This document shows positions 13,845-20,097 of a DNA stretch of 20,097 nt, in pieces. Positions within the stretch are counted from its first letter, which is position 1. Each line of letters starts with the position of its first letter. Source of the stretch: Actinobacteria bacterium UBA5176 (GTDB lineage: Bacteria > Actinomycetota > UBA4738); assembly GCA_002413305.1 (NCBI GenBank), contig DHWS01000078.1, forward strand, positions 1-20,097. Direction: 5' to 3'. Made by a program: the position numbers and the translations under genes. The notes under the pieces were generated by a model, which was given only the letters and a program-made list of their open reading frames with translations, made no database searches and was not told where the DNA came from.

Positions 13845-14190
13845 CTCGTCCTTCTCCTGCCAAAGGTGCCTCCGTCGGTCGTGCCTAAGTCGCCGGTCGA
13901 AGATCGGCGAGGGCAAGGTACGAGATCGCGCCATGCGGCACCATGGCCCAATCACGGAGTTCGCCTACGTACTTGTGCGTATCCACAGGTGAGGGAGGGG
14001 GCGGAAGATGCGCCCGCCGATCAAGCCGCATCGTTCGTTGACAATCCGCGGGGTGCGCCTCAGTCTATGCGTGGTCTCCGGTCGATCCTTGCCAGAGACC
14101 AAGGTTTCGTTTCCGTTCGGGAAGCGGCTCGGCTGCTCCGAGCCGCGGACTCTGGGGGCTCCACTGCGATCTACTGGAAACGATGCGGTC
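13845..14190. other. Divergent control region between kinase and second NarL regulator
   Basis: About 346 bases. It must hold the promoters for both directions. A perfect TTGACA stands at 14038-14043; 17 bases further is CAGTCT, a poor -10. A strong purine-rich GGAGGGGGCGGAAG precedes an ATG at 14008 that is in frame with the regulator. The 61 codons it would add use A/T third positions far more than the rest of the gene and match no domain, so I treat them as leader. Confidence 0.4.
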
Positions 14191-14871
14191 GTGCCGAAGG
14201 CCCGGGTGGTCGTCGTGGACGATCACCCGATGGTTCGGGACGTCCTGGTGATGGCGTGCTCGAACCGGCCCACCCTCGAGGTGGTGGGGACCGCCGGCGA
14301 CGGCCTGCAGGCGGTCGCGGTCTGTTTGGCGGTGAAGCCCGACGTGCTGGTCCTCGATCTCGGACTTCCCGGCATCGACGGCTTCGAGGTCATCCGCCGG
14401 GTCCGCAGGCTGCTTCCCGATCTGCGCATCTTGGTGTTCACCGGCCACGTCGATCGCCCGCTCATCCTCCAATGCCTTCGCCTCGGAGCCGACGGCCTGG
14501 TCGAGAAGACCGGGTCGGTCGACGAGCTGGGGTTGGCGGTGGAGACGGTGGCTGCCGGCTCTTCCGCGTACAGCCTCGAACACCGGCGGCAAGCCCAAGA
14601 GCAGCTGGGGGACGTCCTTCGGCGATCGAGGGAAGCGGCCAAGGCCTTCTCGTCCCTCACGAAACGTCAGCGCCAGATCCTGCAGCTGGTGGCGGCCGGT
14701 CTGACAACTCGCCAGATGGCTGCCCGTCTGGCGCTCTCCGACCGGACCGTGGAGACCCACATCGGAAACCTCTACCAGAGGCTCGGCGTTCGCAACCGGA
14801 CCCAGGCTATCCGGCGGGCTGTCGCCCTGCGCCTCGTCGATCCCACCGAGGTCGAGCGACCCGCCGGGTAA
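14191..14871 (+). CDS. NarL/FixJ-family response regulator
   Basis: 226 residues from the GTG at 14191 (VPKARVVVVDDHPMVRD). The receiver is intact: D10-D11, phospho-acceptor D56 in VLVLDLGLPGIDG, a Thr in LVFTGHVD and the Lys in LVEKTGS. The C-terminal LuxR helix-turn-helix reads LTKRQRQILQLVAAGLTTRQMAARLALSDRTVETHIGNLYQRL. The start is chosen because the receiver fold begins within a few residues of it; the ribosome site (GGAAACG) is weak. An in-frame ATG at 14008 has a much better ribosome site, so a longer form is not excluded. It is transcribed away from the kinase/regulator pair and is followed by another regulator in the same direction; its own kinase is not in the window unless the same kinase serves it. 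Confidence 0.88.
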   Translation: MPKARVVVVDDHPMVRDVLVMACSNRPTLEVVGTAGDGLQAVAVCLAVKPDVLVLDLGLPGIDGFEVIRRVRRLLPDLRILVFTGHVDRPLILQCLRLGADGLVEKTGSVDELGLAVETVAAGSSAYSLEHRRQAQEQLGDVLRRSREAAKAFSSLTKRQRQILQLVAAGLTTRQMAARLALSDRTVETHIGNLYQRLGVRNRTQAIRRAVALRLVDPTEVERPAG

Positions 14872-14896
14872 ATCGCGCCGCAGACGGCACCAAACA

Positions 14897-14948
14897 GGTT
14901 CACCGGCTAAAGTCATCGAGATGGTTCACGCTATCTATTTCTCGATAG
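14897..14948 (+). promoter_or_regulatory. AT-rich control region with direct and inverted repeats
   Basis: GGTTCACCGGCTA (14897-14909) and GGTTCACGCTA (14923-14933) form a near direct repeat 26 bases apart. CTATC (14931-14935) and GATAG (14944-14948) form a short inverted repeat. This is one of the most AT-rich patches of the window and lies just before the ATG at 14961, where no Shine-Dalgarno is visible. It may be a promoter/operator, possibly with a very short leader. Confidence 0.4.
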
Positions 14949-14960
14949 TCCTAACTAGCC

Positions 14961-15737
14961 ATGTTCGAGGTGTCGATTTCGAACGATACTTCTAGCCACA
15001 TGGCTTGGGAGGATTCCGAACCGCGAAGGCTGCCCGGCTCGGCCGAGTCGAGTGAGCCGGTACAACGCCGTTCGAATGTGGGCGCGATCCTGGTCGACTC
15101 ACCGAACTTGATCCGGGCCGCGCTCGGCCACATGATCCAGGCGCAGCCGGATCTGGATGTCGTCCTCGAGGCTTCCTCGGCCGATGAGTGCATCGTCGGG
15201 TTCCGCCGGATCCGCCGGCGGACCAGGCTGGTCGTGATGGTCGGGCTCGGATTGCCCGGAGAACACGATTCCTTCTGGCTCATCCGCGAGATCCGGGACC
15301 TCTTTCCGACCGTCCCGATCCTGGCCAGCGGGGCCCAGCCGGGCGAATACGCGATCTCACGGGCGCTGTTCGTGGGAGCCGACGGATACGTTGACAAGGA
15401 AACCGCTCCCACGGAGTTCATGGATTCGATCCGCCACGCCTCCCGGGGCGAGCTCGTTCTGTGCGGGGTCCCGGAGGGCTGGCTGGGAAAGATCGCCGAT
15501 GGCGTCGACAACCAGAGCCACGCTCAGTCGATCCTCACGGAGCGGGAGGTGGAGATCCTCGAAGTGGCCAGCGAGGGCTTGACTGCCCGCCAGATCGGTC
15601 ACCGGCTGGGTGTGCGGGAGCGTACGGTCACCACGCATCTCGGCCACATCTACAAGAAGCTCGGTACCGGAAGCCGGGTCGCCGCGATCATCGCGGCGCA
15701 CCGATCGGGTTTGGTCACGCCCGTCTCCAGGTTCTGA
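14961..15737 (+). CDS. LuxR-type regulator with degenerate (phosphorylation-dead) receiver
   Basis: 258 residues. A roughly 39-residue acidic/Ser-rich lead precedes a receiver-like fold. At the first acidic position only one Asp remains (VGAILVDSPNL, D46). The phospho-acceptor site reads VVMVGLGLPG, with G95 where Asp is required. The Ser in LASGAQ and the Lys in YVDKET are retained. The C-terminal LuxR helix-turn-helix is normal (LTEREVEILEVASEGLTARQIGHRLGVRERTVTTHLGHIYKKL). It should bind DNA but cannot be activated by Asp phosphorylation in the usual way, so its level, partner binding or a ligand may control it. ATG 14961 lacks a clear ribosome site; ATG 15000 (residue 14) is an alternative. 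It sits 89 bases after the intact regulator and may derive from an old duplication. Confidence 0.85.
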   Translation: MFEVSISNDTSSHMAWEDSEPRRLPGSAESSEPVQRRSNVGAILVDSPNLIRAALGHMIQAQPDLDVVLEASSADECIVGFRRIRRRTRLVVMVGLGLPGEHDSFWLIREIRDLFPTVPILASGAQPGEYAISRALFVGADGYVDKETAPTEFMDSIRHASRGELVLCGVPEGWLGKIADGVDNQSHAQSILTEREVEILEVASEGLTARQIGHRLGVRERTVTTHLGHIYKKLGTGSRVAAIIAAHRSGLVTPVSRF

Positions 15738-15832
15738 CGCGGCGTCGACCCCGGAGAACGAGAGCCTCGTCAGGACGTGTCCGTGCGCTCGCCACCCACA
15801 GGGGAGGGGCCGCGCTGCCCCGCCACGGACCC

Positions 15833-15943
15833 CTAGCTCTTGCGGCTCCCGCGACCTCGCCCGAACATGACGTACAGAAGGATCAGGATCGCGATACCGA
15901 GGATCACGATCCCGACGATGGCGGTTGTGCTGGCTGCGATCAT
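15833..15943 (-). CDS. 36-residue single-span membrane peptide
   Basis: Reads MIAASTTAIVGIVILGIAIL followed by ILLYVMFGRGRGSRKS and a TAG stop. A roughly 22-residue hydrophobic helix follows a short uncharged N-terminus; the C-terminus is strongly basic (RGRGSRK), which should keep it in the cytoplasm. AGGGGG lies 5-6 bases before the ATG. It is 119 bases downstream of the prepilin peptidase stop on the same strand, so it could be the last gene of that transcript. Size and topology are like small regulatory subunits of membrane complexes; there is no family match that I can name. Confidence 0.6.
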   Translation of the reverse strand: MIAASTTAIVGIVILGIAILILLYVMFGRGRGSRKS

Positions 15944-16062
15944 CACTTCCCCCTTTCGGGCGGCTCCCGCCGCACGCTACGTACCATACGCCGAGTTCGG
16001 CCCGGATCCTGGGAACCGAAGCTCATCAGATCCCCAGATTGAAGATCCGCGCTGGCAGCACG

Positions 16063-16836
16063 TCAACCGCCTCGGGAGAGATAGGCCCGGGCGATGGCGG
16101 GCGCCCAGAACGCCGAGGCCATCGCTCCGAGAGCCAGATACGGCCCGAACGGGATGGCCGACTTCCTGCTCCTCCCCTGGACCAGAGCCGCGATCGCGCC
16201 GATCCCACCGGCCAGGACGCCGAGTCCCGCGGCGACCGCCACGTACCGGAGGCCGAGGCTCCCCAGGACCAGGCCGATGAAGCCGGCAAGCTTCACATCC
16301 CCCATCCCCATCCCCCCGGGGCTCACGAAGGCAAGCGCCAGGAGGGGCACCCCGTATGCAAGCGTGCCGATCGCCGCGCGGGGAACGCTGAGCGGCCGAC
16401 CGAGGAGCGCGCCGAGCACGATCAGGCCGGCGAACATCAGGAACGAGGGGTAAACGATGGCGTTGGGCAGGATCCGGTGCTCGGCGTCGATAAGGCCGAG
16501 CCCGAGCAGGACTCCCAGGAACACGGCGGACACGGCGGCAACGTAGAGGTTGGAGAATACGACCGCCGCACCCGCGCAGAGGCCGGCGGTGGCGAGCTCC
16601 GTCAGCGGGTACCGCACCGGTATCCGGGCAGCGCAGTTCCGGCACCTGCCGCGCAGGAGCACGTACGAGACGACCGGGATGTTGTCGAAGGGACGCACGG
16701 TTGCCCCGCAGGCGGGGCAGGCCGACCGAGGCGTCACGATCGAGCGACGAAACGGGATCCGGTGGACGATCACGGTCAGGAACGACCCGTAGACCAGGCC
16801 GGCCAGGGAGAACGCGACGACCCGGAACACCGTCAC
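16063..16836 (-). CDS. pilD: Type IV prepilin peptidase / N-methyltransferase (A24)
   Basis: 257 residues, polytopic. It cleaves the leader of type IV pilins and related pseudopilins at the cytoplasmic face and N-methylates the new N-terminus. The zinc-binding cytoplasmic loop is complete (C40/C43 in ACPACG, C65/C68 in CRNC). The aspartyl protease pair is D117 (LGLIDAEHRILPN) and D180 (GMGMGDVKLAG), and about seven to eight membrane helices are visible. Length is typical of the two-domain enzyme. GTG at 16836 is the best start, although its ribosome site is poor and a GTG at 16830 is close. It follows the FtsH-like gene by 63 bases in the same direction. No pilin or pilus ATPase lies in the window, so its substrates are elsewhere. 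Confidence 0.93.
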   Translation of the reverse strand: MTVFRVVAFSLAGLVYGSFLTVIVHRIPFRRSIVTPRSACPACGATVRPFDNIPVVSYVLLRGRCRNCAARIPVRYPLTELATAGLCAGAAVVFSNLYVAAVSAVFLGVLLGLGLIDAEHRILPNAIVYPSFLMFAGLIVLGALLGRPLSVPRAAIGTLAYGVPLLALAFVSPGGMGMGDVKLAGFIGLVLGSLGLRYVAVAAGLGVLAGGIGAIAALVQGRSRKSAIPFGPYLALGAMASAFWAPAIARAYLSRGG

Positions 16837-16899
16837 AGAGCGGAGCCTAGCGGCTGGATGCGAGAGGAACGCGGAGGTGTCCGCTTCGAACCGGTCGGC

Positions 16900-18741
16900 T
16901 CACCGGTCGTCTCCCGGCTTCGCAGCGTGGATCACCTCGAGGATCTCGTCCCCGATCAGTTCGTCGCGCGCCAGCAACGCGTCCCGGAGGGCCTCGAGGA
17001 GGTGCCGGTTCTCGGAGAGAACGGTTCGAACGCGATCTTTCTGGGTCTCGAGGAGAGCTTCGAGCCGCTCCTTGGCGGGTGGATCCCCCATCACCTTGGC
17101 GACCAGGTTCCTCGGGGCGAACCCGTCGTGCATCGCGTCGTAGGACGCGAGCGAGCCACCCATTCCGAGGGCGCCGACCATCATCGCGGCGACCACGGTG
17201 GCCTGGGACAGGTCGGCCCCGGGACCGGTGCCGCTCTCGCCCAGGAAGAGCTCTTCGGCCACCATCCCGCCCAGAGCGATGGCCAGCAGGGCTTCGAGCT
17301 CCGACCGTGACTTCGAGAACCGCTCCTCGAGATCGGTGTGGGCGAGCAAGCCGAGCGAGGCGCGGCGCTTGATGATCGAGAGCACCTCCATCCGCCGGGA
17401 CGTGCCGAGGACGTAGGCCACCACCGCATGTCCGGCCTCGTGGGTCGCCACCGCCGAGCGCTCCTCCTCGGTGTAGAACACCGGCTGGGACAGCCCGACC
17501 TCCTCGGTGAGCTTGGCCTCGTAGACATCCGTCACGTTCATCTCATCGCGACCGGCCCGCAGGCCCAGGAGCAAAGCCTCGTCCAGCACGTGCTCGATCA
17601 TTACCGGGGTGTACCCGAGCGTGTCGTGGGCGAGCCGCTCTCGCGGTTCGTCGCCGTCGAGATCGGCGGTGTGCGACTTTCGCTCGAGGAAGAAGTCGAT
17701 CAGGTCGCGGCGCCCCTGCTTGGTGGGAAGGTCGAAATAGAGCCTCCGGTCGAACCGGCCGGGCCGGAGAAGCGCCGGGTCCAGCGTGTCCGCCCGGTTG
17801 GTCGCCGCGACCAGCAACACGTTGTAGTACTTGGGGTGACCCGCCCGTATCCGGAGCCGATCGGGCAGGTATCCGTTCACCCACTGCGCGACGTGCTCCC
17901 ACGTCCGCTGGAGGAGCTGCGGCTGGTCGAACGACTGCATCTGGATGAGGAGCTCGTTCACCATCCCCGCCCCGGCCGGAGCGGAGCCGAAGGCCGAAGC
18001 GATCCGGCTCCCCAGCCGACCCGGAGCAGACGAGGAGCCCACGGGGGCGGGAGACATGGCCACGGCCGAGCCTCGGTCGCCACCGATCGCGTCGATCTCC
18101 TCGATGAAGCCGATGGCCCCGCCTTCCCGCCGGGCCGCCCGGCGGAGGGCGCGGAAGTAGGACCGGATCTTCACATTGGTCATCCCGAACCACATCGTCT
18201 GGAACGCGGGAGCGGAGGCGTACAGGAAGGGCACCCCGGCCTGCTTCGCCATCGCCTTGGCCAGGTAGGTCTTGCCGGTCCCGGGCGGACCTTCGAAAAG
18301 AACACCGCGGCGTGGGTTCCCCCCCAGGACCTTCCGGAAGGTCGCGTAGCCGAGGAAGATGTTCAGGGTCCGGATGACCTCGTCGACCTGGGGACCGAGA
18401 CCCTTCACGTCCTCGAGAGCGACGTCGATGTGCTCGGGCCGGATCATGACGTGGGGCGAGCGGCCGCTGGCCAGCGGCATCAGGACCAACGCGCCGACGA
18501 TGACGAACAGGAGCAGGATCGGCAGGAGCAAGCTCCAGTCGGGGGAGAATGCCGGTAGCTGCACCGGACGCCCGACCGCGGAGCGATACCAGAGATACGC
18601 GTCGAGGGCACCGATGATGAAGATCGCCCGAAACATGCGCCGCAGGTGCGTTCGCCGTTGGATCCTGGCCACATCCGCCTGTCCGGCGCGCAGCAGCCGA
18701 GACTCACCGAGGAGCGCTGCGACCCTGCTCTGTTCGCTCAT
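16900..18741 (-). CDS. FtsH-like membrane AAA+ zinc metalloprotease with atypical features
   Basis: 613 residues. Two membrane helices (about 34-53 and 69-91) are separated by only about 15 residues, so the periplasmic domain of classical FtsH is missing. AAA+ domain: Walker A GPPGTGKT with K157, pore-loop-like FQTMWFGM, Walker B FIEEIDAIGG (E214-E215, where FtsH has Asp-Glu), and the arginine-finger region LLRPGRFDRR. Relative to FtsH the AAA domain carries a Ser/Pro/Gly-rich insertion of about 30 residues after Walker B and another of similar size before LLVAATNR. Protease domain: HEAGH at 434-438, with a likely third zinc ligand Asp in GPGADLSQAT. The enzyme should degrade membrane or short-lived proteins using ATP. 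ATG at 18741 has AGGAGAGG upstream. It heads the operon with the prepilin peptidase. It is probably a paralogue rather than the housekeeping FtsH. Confidence 0.88.
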   Translation of the reverse strand: MSEQSRVAALLGESRLLRAGQADVARIQRRTHLRRMFRAIFIIGALDAYLWYRSAVGRPVQLPAFSPDWSLLLPILLLFVIVGALVLMPLASGRSPHVMIRPEHIDVALEDVKGLGPQVDEVIRTLNIFLGYATFRKVLGGNPRRGVLFEGPPGTGKTYLAKAMAKQAGVPFLYASAPAFQTMWFGMTNVKIRSYFRALRRAARREGGAIGFIEEIDAIGGDRGSAVAMSPAPVGSSSAPGRLGSRIASAFGSAPAGAGMVNELLIQMQSFDQPQLLQRTWEHVAQWVNGYLPDRLRIRAGHPKYYNVLLVAATNRADTLDPALLRPGRFDRRLYFDLPTKQGRRDLIDFFLERKSHTADLDGDEPRERLAHDTLGYTPVMIEHVLDEALLLGLRAGRDEMNVTDVYEAKLTEEVGLSQPVFYTEEERSAVATHEAGHAVVAYVLGTSRRMEVLSIIKRRASLGLLAHTDLEERFSKSRSELEALLAIALGGMVAEELFLGESGTGPGADLSQATVVAAMMVGALGMGGSLASYDAMHDGFAPRNLVAKVMGDPPAKERLEALLETQKDRVRTVLSENRHLLEALRDALLARDELIGDEILEVIHAAKPGDDR

Positions 18742-18807
18742 CCCATCCTCTCCTTCGGCATGGATCGCGAACGACTCAAGCGCTTATGAGCGTACCCCCA
18801 CCCCTAC
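18742..18807. promoter_or_regulatory. Short gap between the FtsH-like start and the Ig-repeat frame
   Basis: Only 66 bases separate the FtsH-like ATG from the first GTG of the repeat protein. The gap holds the FtsH ribosome site and an 8-base palindrome, AAGCGCTT (18778-18785). No Shine-Dalgarno or signal-peptide coding sequence for the rightward frame is present. Confidence 0.3.
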
Positions 18808-20097
18808 GTGGTGGCCGCGGGGATCACCCCGGTCCCCGGGGACTTCACGTGCTTCAACTGCACGATCCAGAGCGTCTCCGCCTACACAGGCCCGACCGGA
18901 GCGGGTGGGGAGCAGACCATCACCCTCAGCTTCACCGCCGACGTGGCGGATCCGGTCGTCGCCTGGGGCGGCCACATCGCCAATGAGATCGACTGGGGAG
19001 CGGGGAACGCGGCCGGGAGCGTCAACGGGTCCCCTTACCACATGCGCCTCATCGACCTCGACGGCTTCGGTGGGAACCAGGACCGTTCGCTGTCATCGGG
19101 GGCGGTCCCGCCACCGCCGGTCATCACCACCGAGGCGAGCCCGCACACGGTGCCCATCGGCAGCTCGGTCACGGACACCGCGACGATCACCGGAAACGTC
19201 ACCGGAGGCGCTGTGGCCGGCACGGTCGAATTCTTCGTGTGCGGCCCAGCGGGCTCCCCACCGGATTGCAGCACGGGTGGTACCCAGGTCGGCGGCGCGG
19301 TCACGGTCACCCCGGGAGACACCCTGGTGGGGACGGCGACGTCCGATCCGTTCACGCCGACGCAGGTCGGGACGTACTGTTTCCGGGCCGAGTACTTCCC
19401 GGCGCCCGGCTCGCTCTACTCGGAGGGGGAGCACACCGACACGACCCTCGAGTGCTTCACCGTGATCGCAAGGCCGAGCATCACCACGCAGCTCTCGACA
19501 TCCACGGCCTCGATCGGCCAGCCGGTCCACGACTCGGCCACGCTCACCGGGGCGACGCCGGACGCCGGCGGCACGGTCACCTACACGGTCTACTCCGACA
19601 GCACATGTTCCACGCAGGTCGCCGACGCCGGGACGAAGACGGTCACGAACGGGTCGGTCCCCGACTCCAACTCCGTGACGTTCAACGCCACCGGCACGTT
19701 CTACTGGCAGGCGGTGTACTCAGGAGACAGCAACAACCTGGGCTCGACGAGCGACTGCACCTCCGAAACGCTCGTGATCAGGATGAACCCAACCACCATC
19801 ACGACCCAGCTCTCGGAGAGCCCCGGTTCGATCGGCGACTCGGTGCACGACTCCGCGACGCTGCACGGCGCCACCTCTGACGCTGGCGGCACGGTCACCT
19901 ACACGGTGTATTCCGACGACACCTGCTCCACGCAGTTCGCGGACGCCGGCACGGTGACCGTCACCGATGGCTCGGTTCCGGATTCGAATCCGGTGACGTT
20001 CAACGCCGCTGCCACCTACTACTGGCAGGCGGTGTACTCAGGAGACAGCAACAACCTGGGCTCGACGAGCGACTGCACCTCCGAAACGCTCGTGATC
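18808..20097 (+). CDS. Large Ig-like-repeat surface protein, N-terminus apparently missing, runs off the right edge
   Basis: At least 430 residues, open from a stop at 18787-18789 to the window end. Residues 1-105 form a domain with CFNCTIQSVSAYTG, PVVAWGGHIA and RLIDLDGFGGNQDRSLSSG, as seen near the front of actinobacterial secreted adhesin-like proteins. Ig-like repeats follow: one diverged (19123-19479), then two near-identical units with a 318-base period (19480-19797; 19798-end). Each unit has GGTVTYTVYSDxTCSTQ and WQAVYSGDSNNLGSTSDC, with paired Cys. Thr/Ser richness and lack of Lys fit an extracellular protein. There is no signal peptide and no ribosome site at the only possible starts (GTG 18808 or 18811). 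It is therefore a 5'-truncated gene, a rearrangement, or an assembly join; the start given is nominal. Confidence 0.7.
   Translation, partial: MVAAGITPVPGDFTCFNCTIQSVSAYTGPTGAGGEQTITLSFTADVADPVVAWGGHIANEIDWGAGNAAGSVNGSPYHMRLIDLDGFGGNQDRSLSSGAVPPPPVITTEASPHTVPIGSSVTDTATITGNVTGGAVAGTVEFFVCGPAGSPPDCSTGGTQVGGAVTVTPGDTLVGTATSDPFTPTQVGTYCFRAEYFPAPGSLYSEGEHTDTTLECFTVIARPSITTQLSTSTASIGQPVHDSATLTGATPDAGGTVTYTVYSDSTCSTQVADAGTKTVTNGSVPDSNSVTFNATGTFYWQAVYSGDSNNLGSTSDCTSETLVIRMNPTTITTQLSESPGSIGDSVHDSATLHGATSDAGGTVTYTVYSDDTCSTQFADAGTVTVTDGSVPDSNPVTFNAAATYYWQAVYSGDSNNLGSTSDCTSETLVI
19480..20097 (+). repeat. 318-base tandem repeat units of the Ig-like protein
   Basis: Unit one (19480-19797) and unit two (19798 to the edge) align at a fixed offset of 318 bases. 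The last 79 bases of each (19701-19779 and 20019-20097) are identical, while the first parts differ at scattered positions. This is the pattern left by recent duplication or gene conversion. The array probably continues past the edge. Confidence 0.9.

Noticed and set aside
14008..14190. N-terminal extension of the second NarL regulator from the ATG with a strong ribosome site
   Set aside because: Codon use is A/T-rich at third positions and unlike the rest, there is no domain match, and a TTGACA lies inside it. Kept only as an alternative start.
15806..15821. GGGGC-N6-GCCCC stem between the third regulator and the small membrane peptide
   Set aside because: Only five pairs and no T-run; too weak in this composition to call a terminator.
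15925..17310. 461-codon rightward frame across the prepilin peptidase and FtsH-like genes
   Set aside because: Antisense shadow; its composition (Arg/Gly/Pro/His/Glu) reflects the opposite coding strand.

Overview
The window comes from a high-GC bacterium with Gram-positive, actinobacterial character. Coding regions are strongly GC-rich at third positions, many genes start with GTG, and -10-like TANNNT hexamers recur. There are many class III cyclases, NarL-type regulators and Ser/Thr-rich Ig-repeat surface proteins. I read it as an uncultured member of Actinomycetota; the sequence alone does not fix the class. No rRNA, tRNA, CRISPR array or intact mobile element is visible.

Layout. 1-305 (-): start of a DUF1801-type protein that runs off the left edge. 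About 400-611 (+): decayed IS5-type transposase. 862-4413 (+) and 4465-5679 (-): two different class III nucleotide cyclases, tail to tail. 5935-6336 (+): small membrane protein. 6544-9743 (+): tight three-gene operon made of a membrane-anchored exported protein, a PqqD-M50 membrane metalloprotease with two C-terminal cyclic-nucleotide-binding domains, and a small zinc finger. A perfect CRP-like palindrome (GTGA-N6-TCAC) follows at 9749-9762, then a tiny basic repeat protein (9897-10058), a strong hairpin, and a Crp/Fnr regulator (10137-10853). 11013-11438: small secreted protein behind an ECF-sigma-like promoter. 11797-12155: exported Ala-rich repeat protein broken by a frameshift. 12298-15737: signalling cluster with a histidine kinase/NarL regulator pair (-), a second NarL regulator (+) and a third whose receiver has lost its phospho-acceptor Asp (+). 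15833-18741 (-): 36-residue single-span peptide, prepilin peptidase and an unusual FtsH-like AAA protease. 18808-20097 (+): Ig-repeat surface protein that lacks a proper N-terminus and runs off the right edge.

How it may work together. The left half looks like a complete cyclic-nucleotide circuit: two candidate cyclases (sources), a membrane M50 protein with two intact nucleotide-binding cassettes and a Crp-type transcription factor (receivers), and a matching palindrome between them. The most interesting hypothesis is a cyclic-nucleotide-gated intramembrane metalloprotease acting with its exported partner and zinc-finger protein. Domain identities and motif residues are read from the sequence; the circuit is inference. 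The right half combines phosphorelay output with envelope functions (pilin processing, membrane proteolysis, surface adhesin).
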